A stretch of DNA of 64,000 nt from an uncultured Bacilli bacterium. Lineage in GTDB: Bacteria; Bacillota_I; Bacilli_A; RF39; UBA660. Location: assembly GCA_947624045.1 (NCBI GenBank), contig CANQIL010000003.1, positions 1-64,000 of the forward strand, read 5' to 3'. This document shows, in pieces, positions 39,519 to 48,472 of the stretch. The notes under the pieces were generated by a model. It did no database searches, was not told the origin of the DNA, and worked only from the letters and a program-made list of their open reading frames with translations. A program made the position numbers and the translations under genes. Within the stretch, counting starts at the first letter, position 1; every line of letters starts with the position of its first letter.

Positions 39519-39552
39519 TTTAGGACTTTACAGTCCTTTTTCTTTTTTTTGT
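39519..39552 (+). terminator. Rho-independent terminator
   Basis: AGGACtttacaGTCCT plus T-run. Confidence 0.7.
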
Positions 39553-39636
39553 AAAAAGACTTTTAATTAAAAAGAGGTTATGTTATACTTTAATCAATGA
39601 TAAAGACTATAGGGATATAGTGATAAGGAGTGACTT

Positions 39637-40296
39637 ATGATGAACAAAGAATTTAAACAAAGCAAAGACGATAGAAACTTTAAGACTGCTGTAGTTATTT
39701 GTCTAATTGCTGTAGTAGTATGTTTATCTATTGCTTATGCAGCATTGGCTAAGAAATTAACTATTAAGGGAACAGCTGACGTAAAAAAAGCTAGTTGGAA
39801 AGTTGAAATGAAAGACCCAACTTCACAAACAAGTGGTGATGACGTAAAAATTACTTATGACTCAAAAATCACAAAGGGTGTCACATCTATTGAAGATTTA
39901 CACGTAATTTTGAGAAAACCTGGTGACTGGGCTACTTTAAATGTTACTTTGAATAATAATGGTGACATACCTGCTCACTTGACTTCAATTACAGGAAATG
40001 GAATTATTACTTGTACTGGAACAAGTGGTCCAACAAAAGAAGCAGATGAAAAAATTATTTGTGGTATTGACGGTGATAATACTAATGCGTCTGTTAAGTA
40101 TACTGTAACTTATAATAATACAGACGTAACAAAAGGTGATAGCACAGTTAGTCTTGCAGATAGGGAATTAACAATTGGTGCAACTAAAAATGTAATGGTA
40201 AAAGTAGAGTACTTGTCTACAGCTACTAGAATACCAACTAATGAAGTACACGTAAAACTACCTGATATTGCATTCTTATTCGACCAAGACGTTTAA
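39637..40296 (+). CDS. TasA/camelysin-like secreted protein 2
   Basis: VVCLSIAYAALAKKLTIKGTADVKKASWKV. Confidence 0.75.
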   Translation: MMNKEFKQSKDDRNFKTAVVICLIAVVVCLSIAYAALAKKLTIKGTADVKKASWKVEMKDPTSQTSGDDVKITYDSKITKGVTSIEDLHVILRKPGDWATLNVTLNNNGDIPAHLTSITGNGIITCTGTSGPTKEADEKIICGIDGDNTNASVKYTVTYNNTDVTKGDSTVSLADRELTIGATKNVMVKVEYLSTATRIPTNEVHVKLPDIAFLFDQDV

Positions 40297-40300
40297 TAAA

Positions 40301-40326
40301 AAGACACAAAAACTGTCTTTTTTTTC
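40301..40326 (+). terminator. Rho-independent terminator
   Basis: AAGACacaaaaactGTCTT plus T-run. Confidence 0.6.
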
Positions 40327-40409
40327 AGAAATGTAAAAAAGTGTCTAACTCAAAAAAAATGTTTTCATCAAGTAAGTTTTGTGTTATACTTTATTTATGC
40401 TAGGTAGGA

Positions 40410-41084
40410 GTGATGTTAGTGAGATACAATAGAACAACAAAGACCATAGTTGCGATTTGTTTAGCTATTTTACTTTTCGGCTTAACAATAGGTTATGCCG
40501 TATTAAGTAGAAATCTAACAATAACAGGTACCGGTAAAGTAAATAATGCAGGTTGGGACATACATTTTGTTAGTGATAGTATTCAAGCTACTAAAACAGG
40601 AGAGGCAACCTATATAGAGCCAAAGATTGACGGTACTAATAGTACTACTTTAAAAGATTATTCGGTAAACTTATTTAAGCCAACAGATACTGTGGAATTT
40701 ACTTTTGATGTCAAAAATAATGGTGGAATAGACGCGGTAGTCAGTAGCATAACTCAAAGTAAACCGGAATGTAAATCACCTACCGCAACCGATAGTGGTT
40801 ATGAACAAACTGATGATGATAAAAATTTTTGTGATAATTTAAAAGCAACTCTTACTTATAATAGTGATATTATTGGCACTGAAATTAAAGCTGGACAAGA
40901 AGTTAAAGCCGGTGACAAGTTAGCTAAAAACACAACTGTAAAAATGAAACTAACTTTAGGTTTGAAGAATCCTATTGATACAAGTAAGATTCCAACCGAA
41001 GACGTTAAAGCTTCAAACTTAAGTTTTTCAATAATATATGTACAAGATGATAGTGATTTGCCTGAAAGTGTATTAAATGATTAA
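40410..41084 (+). CDS. TasA/camelysin-like secreted protein 3
   Basis: LFGLTIGYAVLSRNLTITGTGKVNNAGWDIHF. Confidence 0.75.
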   Translation: MMLVRYNRTTKTIVAICLAILLFGLTIGYAVLSRNLTITGTGKVNNAGWDIHFVSDSIQATKTGEATYIEPKIDGTNSTTLKDYSVNLFKPTDTVEFTFDVKNNGGIDAVVSSITQSKPECKSPTATDSGYEQTDDDKNFCDNLKATLTYNSDIIGTEIKAGQEVKAGDKLAKNTTVKMKLTLGLKNPIDTSKIPTEDVKASNLSFSIIYVQDDSDLPESVLND

Positions 41085-41098
41085 AAAGGGGAGATTTT

Positions 41099-42244
41099 AT
41101 GAAAAAAGAATCTCAAAGAATTCTTTTGATTGAATCTTTACTAGCATTAATAGCAATCTTTACTTTTTTCATAATTAAAGGTTTCAATATGCTAGTGTAC
41201 TTAGCTATTTTACTAATACCCTTAGGGTTATGTTTATGGCTATTTGGTTTTCATCAAAGAGAGGAACGAGCTTCAAAAGATGTCCTTTTAACAATAGTTA
41301 TTTGGATAATAGTCTATTACTTAATTACTTATATAACCGGGTATTTTTCAGGTTTCTTGAAAAATGGTTATTCAATGACTGTAAAAGGTATTTTAACTAA
41401 TATCTTTACTCAGTCAATGTTTATAATCATTATGGAAACAATAAGAGTTTCCTTAGCCAAGAAGTGTAAATACTTTAAAATAGGTTTATTTATAGCAGCA
41501 GTAGTCTTTTCAGCAATTGAAATTGTTACTAAGTTTTCCTTAGGACAAGTAAGTTCTAGATTAGATTTTCTAGATACGCTATTTACAGTAATATTACCTG
41601 TAATTAGTAAAAATGCTCTTTTAACTTATTTAGGTTATATGACATCAGTTGGTAATAATATTACTTATAGGCTTTTAATGGAACTTCCTACATATATTGT
41701 TCCGATTATTCCTAATTTAGGTGATTATTTATCAAATACTATCTTAACAGTTATTCCAATGATATTAATTTATTATTTGAGTAGAGCTTATTTTAGTAAA
41801 AAGGAAAAAATAAAAGATAGTAGAAGAGATTTGAAAAAAAGAAAGCTTGCTAGTGTTATTGGAATATGTTTAGTACTTATACTATCAGTCTTAGTTGTCT
41901 TAGTAAGTGGTGTTGGAAGATATTTGGCTTTAACAATTGGGTCCGGAAGTATGACTGGAACTATTAACAAAGGGGACGTAGTTGTTTTAGATAAAAAAGA
42001 TAAAAAGGTTTCTGAGGGTGATATCATAGCCTTTAGAAAAGAGGGTGTTATCTTAGTTCACCGTGTTATTGACATACAGAACATACATGGTGTAAGATAT
42101 TATCATACTAAGGGGGATTACAACAAGAATGAAGATAATTGGTTGGTTGAAGTAAAAGACATAGTTGGAAAGTATAAATTAAGATTAAGATTTATAGGTT
42201 GGCCAACAGTAAAACTAAATGAATGGATTTTAGGTGGTGATTAA
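41099..42244 (+). CDS. SipW-like signal peptidase I, S26B type, multi-TM N-term
   Basis: TIGSGSMTGTINKGDVVVLDKK (Ser) and ILVHRVIDIQ (His in place of Lys); GDYNKNED. Confidence 0.88.
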   Translation: MKKESQRILLIESLLALIAIFTFFIIKGFNMLVYLAILLIPLGLCLWLFGFHQREERASKDVLLTIVIWIIVYYLITYITGYFSGFLKNGYSMTVKGILTNIFTQSMFIIIMETIRVSLAKKCKYFKIGLFIAAVVFSAIEIVTKFSLGQVSSRLDFLDTLFTVILPVISKNALLTYLGYMTSVGNNITYRLLMELPTYIVPIIPNLGDYLSNTILTVIPMILIYYLSRAYFSKKEKIKDSRRDLKKRKLASVIGICLVLILSVLVVLVSGVGRYLALTIGSGSMTGTINKGDVVVLDKKDKKVSEGDIIAFRKEGVILVHRVIDIQNIHGVRYYHTKGDYNKNEDNWLVEVKDIVGKYKLRLRFIGWPTVKLNEWILGGD

Positions 42245-42249
42245 CTAGT

Positions 42250-43560
42250 ATGAAAAACGAAGAAAGAGATGAAAAGTTTAATTTTCTAAGTGATGAGGGA
42301 GAAGTAAATGAAAATATCCTAACGGAAGAAGAGAAAAAAGAAGAACATACTATGAAAGATCTTGAGGAAGAGAAAAAACCTGAAACAGAAACATTAGAAA
42401 AAGAAGAAACTGTTTCTAAAGAATCTTCCAAAAAAGAAAAGGAAAAAGAAGCTGATATTCTTAAAGAAAATGATAACTATATGATGCCTTCTGATTCTAA
42501 TGAATCTAATGATAGTAATCTTCAAACAAATAATTATAAGAGTAGTGGAGGACTTTATATTGGTTATGAAGTTCGTGTCGCTTTATTAATTCTTTTCTCA
42601 CTTCTATTCTTAGGAGCAGCTTTTGGATTTATAATTGACGCTGTTACTTATAATGAGAGTAAAATAGTTAATTATAATGAAAGTAGTAATACTGATTACA
42701 AAGTATGTTTGGAAGAAAATTCTGATTATGCTGAGAGTTGTTTAGGACAAGATATGCAATATCTTTCATTAATTACTAAAGATATTCCTATTACATTTAA
42801 TTATAATGTAAAATTATCAAGTCCAATTGATTATAAGTTAGATTATTATGTAGTTGGCTCTTTAAAAATAGTTGACCGTGATAATAATGAAAAAGTATTA
42901 TATACATCTGAAGATGTATTAGTACCAAATACTAATATTACTAATCAAAATGATACGATTCAATTTTCAAGTAATGTTGATGTAGACTTTAAATATTATA
43001 ATGAGTATGTAACAGGTTATAAGAGTAGATATTCTCTTAATGCTGAGGCTTACTTAGATGTAATTCTATACTTAAATGAGTCTACTGGTCCTAGAAGAAT
43101 ATCATCTGTTACTATTCCATTAGGCTCTCAAACTTATGGTATTTCTAAATCACAAACTCTAAACAATAATAAGAATGTTGTTGTTGAGGAAAAGGGTTGG
43201 ACAAATCGTAATTATATTAATGCTGTAATTGGTGCTGTATGTGCTTTAATTGGAATATTAGTTCTTATTAAACTAATTAATATGATATTAAAAGTATCAG
43301 GTGCTAAGAGTAAGTATAAACGTAAATTAGAACAAATCTTAAGAGAATATGATAGAGTAATCGTTGTAGCTAGAAATGGTTATGAAGTAAGTGAAAATAA
43401 ACGTTTAATTAAAGTATTAAGCTTTACGGAATTACTTGATGCTAGAGATGCTTTAGAAAAGCCAATTGTATATGTTAAAGTAAATGAAGTAAAGAGTGAG
43501 TTCTACGTTGAAGATGTTGACAAAGTATATCAATATGTTATGAAAGATGCTGATTTCTAA
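42250..43560 (+). CDS. DUF5305-like two-TM membrane protein
   Basis: TM regions flanking extracytoplasmic domain; adjacent to SipW-like peptidase. Confidence 0.55.
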   Translation: MKNEERDEKFNFLSDEGEVNENILTEEEKKEEHTMKDLEEEKKPETETLEKEETVSKESSKKEKEKEADILKENDNYMMPSDSNESNDSNLQTNNYKSSGGLYIGYEVRVALLILFSLLFLGAAFGFIIDAVTYNESKIVNYNESSNTDYKVCLEENSDYAESCLGQDMQYLSLITKDIPITFNYNVKLSSPIDYKLDYYVVGSLKIVDRDNNEKVLYTSEDVLVPNTNITNQNDTIQFSSNVDVDFKYYNEYVTGYKSRYSLNAEAYLDVILYLNESTGPRRISSVTIPLGSQTYGISKSQTLNNNKNVVVEEKGWTNRNYINAVIGAVCALIGILVLIKLINMILKVSGAKSKYKRKLEQILREYDRVIVVARNGYEVSENKRLIKVLSFTELLDARDALEKPIVYVKVNEVKSEFYVEDVDKVYQYVMKDADF

Positions 43561-43619
43561 AAGGCATCTTTTTTATTTGCATTTTTTGCCATATTTTATT
43601 TGCATTTTTTCCTTTTCTA

Positions 43620-43700
43620 TGCTATAATCTAGTTTGTCTAGTGGGTTAATCCGCTTATCTTTTGATTATGATTAACTAAAAAAATATTTTTAGGAGGGAC
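43620..43700 (+). promoter_or_regulatory. Possible rplS (L19) leader
   Basis: Structured segment gtctagtgggttaatccgcttatcttttgattatgattaac before rplS; family not verified. Confidence 0.3.
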
Positions 43701-43702
43701 TT

Positions 43703-44047
43703 ATGAATTTAATAGACAAAATTAATGAAAAACAAATTAATCCAAATGTTCCTGAATTCCGTGTCGGTGATACTGTTAAAGTAGACGTAAAGATTATCGA
43801 GGGAAAAAGAGAACGTATCCAAGCTTTTGAGGGAGTTGTGGTTGCTCGTCGTGGTGGCTCAGTATCTGAAACATTTACAGTACGTAAAATGTCAAGTGGA
43901 GTTGGAGTAGAAAGAACTTTTCCAATTCATTCACCTAAAGTTGCTAATATTGAAGTTGTTAGAAAAGGTAAAGTAAGACGTGCTAAACTTAATTTCCTTA
44001 AAGAAAAAGTTGGCGGTTATCGTATTAAAGAAAGAACTAAAAAATAA
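43703..44047 (+). CDS. rplS: 50S ribosomal protein L19
   Basis: [34 protein letters not shown]. Confidence 0.95.
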   Translation: MNLIDKINEKQINPNVPEFRVGDTVKVDVKIIEGKRERIQAFEGVVVARRGGSVSETFTVRKMSSGVGVERTFPIHSPKVANIEVVRKGKVRRAKLNFLKEKVGGYRIKERTKK

Positions 44048-44244
44048 TTTGTATTTTCAGGGTAATTAACTTTTAATTATCTTTTTTTTTAATTTAAAAA
44101 AAAGGTAAACTATAAATTTCATAATTTGTTCTATTGACAAGCGCGAACATTTGTATTATTATTAAATTGTTAAGAGAAATGTACAAATGATAATATTGTC
44201 ACAAAGTATTTTAATTATATATTTTATTTTAGGAGGGCGATAGT

Positions 44245-45261
44245 ATGGTTGAAAATTATATTACAAACACTACAAGACCTATGATGAAAATTTCTGAAAT
44301 GGTCTCATATTTAAAAGAAAAAAATATTAAATTTGAAAAAATGACTGATATTGAGGCGGAAAATTATTTGAGATACAACAATAATTATTATAACGTGACA
44401 GCATATAAGCATAATTTTGATAGATATTTCATTGATGGAAAAGTTGTTGATAAATTTATAGATTTAGATTTTGCTTATTTAAAGGATTTATCTATTATTG
44501 ATTACAGAGTTAGATTAGTTCTATTTAAAATGACTATTGATATTGAGCATTATTTAAAAATAAGAATTTTAAACTTAATAGAAGATATTTATAAAGAAGA
44601 TGGTTATAAAATAGTTAATATGTATCTAGAGAAAGATTTTAATGATGAAAAGTTTTCTAAAAAAGTACATAATGATATATTAAAAAAAGTTGGAAGTAAA
44701 TATTATCATAAGATATTTTCCAAATATGATATTGACAAAGATAAAAAATTAGAAAACATACCAGTTTGGGAATTTCTAGAAATAATAACATTTGGTGATT
44801 TAGTTAATTTTTATGAATTTTTTGCTAAAGAGTATAAGTTGAAGAATGAAATTGATAACGTTTTTATTTTAAGGGAAATTGTAAAATTAAGAAATGCGGT
44901 TGCTCATAATTCTTGCATTTTATGTGACCTTGATAAAAAAGATAATAATTTTGCTCCTGATTTTAAAATAGTTCATTATTTAGACAATTGTGGAGTAGAA
45001 AAGAAAACAAGACAAAACAAATTAAGTAATTCAAGAATAAGGCAAATAACTTATACACTTTATATGTTTAATAAAATTGTGACTAGCACAGGTGTTAAAC
45101 TAAATGTCACTAATGATATAAATAATTTATTTTATGGGCGAATACTTTTACACAAAGAATACTATAATAATAATGAACTATTAAAATCAATATATGGCTA
45201 TTTTGATAAGATAATAAAAAAACATTATAGCATAAATATTGAAAAAAATAGTTTGACATAA
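44245..45261 (+). CDS. Abi_2 family (AbiD/AbiF-like) HEPN protein
   Basis: N-terminal Abi_2 pattern (YLKEKNIKFEKMTDIEAENYLRYNNNYYNVTAYKHNFDR..) and LRNAVAHNSC RX4H HEPN motif (~44889-44910). Confidence 0.8.
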   Translation: MVENYITNTTRPMMKISEMVSYLKEKNIKFEKMTDIEAENYLRYNNNYYNVTAYKHNFDRYFIDGKVVDKFIDLDFAYLKDLSIIDYRVRLVLFKMTIDIEHYLKIRILNLIEDIYKEDGYKIVNMYLEKDFNDEKFSKKVHNDILKKVGSKYYHKIFSKYDIDKDKKLENIPVWEFLEIITFGDLVNFYEFFAKEYKLKNEIDNVFILREIVKLRNAVAHNSCILCDLDKKDNNFAPDFKIVHYLDNCGVEKKTRQNKLSNSRIRQITYTLYMFNKIVTSTGVKLNVTNDINNLFYGRILLHKEYYNNNELLKSIYGYFDKIIKKHYSINIEKNSLT

Positions 45262-45355
45262 TTATTATTATATGTTAATATAATTATGCGAGGAAAAAGT
45301 GTTTACACTTTTGCATGGACACTGTCTTAATTGATGGAGTCCTATTTTTCTGCAA
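45253..45355 (+). ncRNA. Small RNA immediately 3' of the Abi_2 gene; promoter TTGACA-17-TAATAT begins inside the abi stop region
   Basis: AAAAGTGT-TT-ACACTTTT hairpin then GGACaCT..AGTCC terminator plus T-run. Confidence 0.6.
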
Positions 45356-45439
45356 TAAATTCCTAGTTTCATATAAATTTCATTTATTATGAATGGTTTT
45401 GTGGTTAATTATCAATAAAGAATTGGTGATGAAAAGTTA

Positions 45440-45521
45440 TTGACATTAAAAAAATTTAGAGTACAATTATAAGTGTCTAGTACTGATAGCCATTAATTTG
45501 GTGCGTCAGTTATTTTTTTGT
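45440..45521 (+). ncRNA. Very short putative RNA/terminator unit with promoter TTGACA-16-TACAAT
   Basis: ACTGAtaGCCA..TGGTgcgTCAGT hairpin plus T-run about 20 nt after the predicted start. Confidence 0.4.
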
Positions 45522-45666
45522 GATTTATTTATAATTCTTACATATACTAATTTTACTAGTTAAAAGGTTAATTACATGATAAAGAAAGTCAGTTGGTTAG
45601 TAATACTAACTAGCTGAAAATGAAAGCACGAGAAATTTTAAAAAAGTGAAAAATGGAGTAAAAATA

Positions 45667-45808
45667 TTGCTTAAAAGTTACTTTTATGATACTATGGTTT
45701 TAGCAAGATTATCTTGCCAAAAATAAAAGGTAACATTCAGTTTTGGTAAGTTGAATGTCTACCTATTTGGATTTTACGACACTCATAACTGATGAGTGCT
45801 TATTTTTT
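45667..45808 (+). ncRNA. Structured small RNA, family copy B
   Basis: TTGCTT-17-TACTAT; GCAAGattatCTTGC; AGGTA/TACCT-closed ACATTCA..TGAATGT hairpin; CACTCAT..ATGAGTG terminator. Confidence 0.7.
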
Positions 45809-45841
45809 AATAATAAAAAATTATTAATGGGAAGTGATAGT

Positions 45842-46590
45842 ATGCTAATAGATAAAATAAAACTAGAATTAGTTGAACAGCGAAAATCAAAATTTAAGGG
45901 TAATATTTATCATTATTCTCAAGTTAATTTTGCTTATAACTCTAATAAAATAGAGGGGGACGTTTAACTGCAGACGAAACAGAAGAAATTTTTGAAACTA
46001 ATTCTTTTATTCCTGAAAGTGACGTTGCTATAAACATTGATGATTTAATAGAAATGAGAAATCATTTTCGTCTTTTCGATTATTGTCTAGATATTATTGA
46101 TGAAAAGTTATCTAAAGAAATAATGTTAAAAATGAATATGATATTAAAAAGAAATACTTCTTATGAAGAAAATCCACGTTATAATGTTGGTGGATTTAAA
46201 GTAGTGCCTAATAAAATTGGACTTATTAATATTATAAATACATCAGCTCCTGAAAATGTTGATAATGATTTAGATAATTTATTAAAAGAGTATAATAATT
46301 TAGAAAAAATTACTCTTGAAGACATAATTAATTTTTACTATCGTTTTGAACTTATTCATCCTTTTGGAAATGGCAATGGTAGGGTAGGAAGAATGATAAT
46401 GTTTAAAGAATGTTTAAGAAATAATATTATGCCCTTTATTGTTCTTGATAGCGATAGGAATCATTATATGAAAGGGTTAAAGGAATATAAAAAAGATAAA
46501 GCTTTCTTAATAGATACTATTAAACATGAGCAAGATTTATATGAAGAGGTTGCTAAGGATATGTTAAATTTTGAATTAGAAGATAAATAA
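45842..46590 (+). pseudogene. Fic-domain protein with frameshift at a G5 run (45955-45959)
   Basis: Inhibitory motif SNKIEG in the first frame; core HPFGNGNGRVGR in the 46054..46590 frame; one extra G restores SNKIEGGRLTADETEE.. Confidence 0.8.
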
Positions 46591-46599
46591 ATTATAAAT

Positions 46600-46800
46600 T
46601 TCAGGAAGATTATTATTTTATTGTTATTGATGTTATTGGAGTTTTGACTGAATCAGATTATCAAAAATCAAGAAATTATTAGAAATAGCAAATTGAAATT
46701 GGCTCGCTAATATTAGATTTAATAAAAAAAGTCCAATAATTTAGCAGACGCGTCTGCCAAATTATACAAGAAGTAAAAAAGAAAAAAGACAAAGCTATAA
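46600..46800 (+). pseudogene. DinD/Bro-like antirepressor gene remnant
   Basis: Frame residues YFIVIDVIGVLTESDYQKSRNY* resemble the DinD start at 56.9 kb. Confidence 0.45.
46744..46757. repeat. Perfect palindrome GCAGACGCGTCTGC
   Basis: Read directly, in DinD-like remnant. Confidence 0.95.
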
Positions 46801-47222
46801 TAATGTTAATGAAATAATCAGGGTATATTAAATGGTTAGCTTAGACTTAGGTACTGAATTTATAGTATTTTAAAAGTGTAAAAAAACGAAGTGAAAAATT
46901 GTGAAAAATTTATGAAAATGTTACATAGTGTACGAAATCTAAAAAATATATGAAAAAATATTATATTAAATGCTTTAAAAGTGAAAAAGTGCAGACATCG
47001 TTTGCACAAATTCTTTGGGTCACATAATATGCTTATTTTAGACAAGATTAACTCTTTTAAAATTTCAGGTGGTAAATATTCTGATAATTCATATGAACTA
47101 ACTCTAATAGGTTTATGTATAAAGAATGGTCTAGAATTAAAGCTAGTATATAAAACATATTAAGAACTTAGATACTGAATTTACTAGTAATTTTAAAAGT
47201 GTAGAAAAATTGAGTAAAAATG

Positions 47223-47366
47223 TTGCTTAAAAGTTACTTTTATGGTATTATGTATTTAGCAAGGAAAATTTGCATAAAATAAAAAAGGGAAACATTCAGT
47301 TTTTGCATGTTGAATGTCTACCTGTATTTTGAGTTGACACTCATAACTGATGAGTGCCTATTTTTT
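47223..47366 (+). ncRNA. Structured small RNA, family copy C
   Basis: TTGCTT-17-TATTAT; ttTGCATAAAATAAAAAAGGGAA shared with copy A; ACATTCA..TGAATGT hairpin; CACTCAT..ATGAGTG terminator. Confidence 0.7.
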
Positions 47367-47623
47367 TATTATAATAATCAAAAAAATTATTAACAATAAA
47401 ATGATACAAATGTATCGAAAGATTTTTATAATAAAAATTCTTTTTTGCATTTATACCAGACCTCCTTTCTATTCTAATAAGAATGAGGAGGTAGACACCC
47501 AACAACTGAAATATTCCCTGTAATTAATTATATACTATATTGAATTGTTTGACAATAGGATAATTCATAAAAATTGAAATATAAAAAGGTACAATTAAAA
47601 AAATAAAAAATATTCATTTATTG

Positions 47624-47790
47624 TTGCTTACAAGTGCATTTTATGATACAATATTTTTAGCAAGATAATCTTGCTAAGAATAGAGGAGGAAACTTTCAGT
47701 TTTGGTATGCTGAATGTCTACCTTTAATGTTTGATAGACATTTAATTCAATTTGACACTTATTCATAGCGAATGAGTGTCCTTTTAGTTT
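47624..47790 (+). ncRNA. Structured small RNA, family copy D
   Basis: TTGCTT-17-TACAAT; GCAAGataatCTTGC; TTCAG..CTGAA hairpin with CTACCT; GACACTTATTC..GAATGAGTGTC terminator. Confidence 0.7.
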
Positions 47791-47844
47791 TTCATATATA
47801 CAAAAAAATATTGCTAAATAATTGGTATTTATTCTATAATAGTA

Positions 47845-48369
47845 ATGGTGAATATAATGGAAGAAGAAACAAAGGAAAAAGATAAAATCTCTAAAAAAGA
47901 AATAATAACTTACATATTAATAATAGTCATTATCATACTATTTAAAACATTTATCGCAACACCTATATTAGTAAGTGGCGACTCTATGAAAAAAACACTA
48001 CTAGATAAAGATATTTTAATATTAAATAAACTATCTTACTTAGGTAAAGACATAAAAAGATTTGATATAGTTGTAATTGACAATAAAAATGAATATTTAA
48101 TAAAAAGAGTAATAGGCTTACCAGGTGAAAAGATAACTTATAAAGATAATAAACTATATATAAACGATAAAAAAATAGCTGAGAATTTTTATCACGAAAA
48201 AACAGCTGACTTTGAAGAAAAAGTTCCTAAAGATAAATACTTTGTCTTAGGAGATAATAGAACAGTTTCTATTGATAGTCGTTATTTTGGAGCTTTTTCT
48301 AAAGAAAAAATATTAGGAAAAGCTGATTATGTAATATTTCCTTTTAAAAGATTTGGAAAAAAGAATTAA
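47845..48369 (+). CDS. lepB: Signal peptidase I (S26A)
   Basis: VSGDSMKKTLLDKDIL; YLIKRVIGLPGEKI; VLGDNRTVSIDSRYFGA. Confidence 0.92.
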   Translation: MVNIMEEETKEKDKISKKEIITYILIIVIIILFKTFIATPILVSGDSMKKTLLDKDILILNKLSYLGKDIKRFDIVVIDNKNEYLIKRVIGLPGEKITYKDNKLYINDKKIAENFYHEKTADFEEKVPKDKYFVLGDNRTVSIDSRYFGAFSKEKILGKADYVIFPFKRFGKKN

Positions 48370-48472
48370 TACTAAACTAAAAATGTGTTAGGTTACTTTG
48401 CCTTTTTATGATATAATGGGAAGTGAATAGAAAAAACAAATTAAAACAAACTATTAATAGGGTTTTAAAGGG

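Noticed and set aside
45755-45841. N-terminal part of the 45755..45967 ORF as coding
   Set aside because: Overlaps the RNA copy B terminator; the Fic start at 45842 is more plausible
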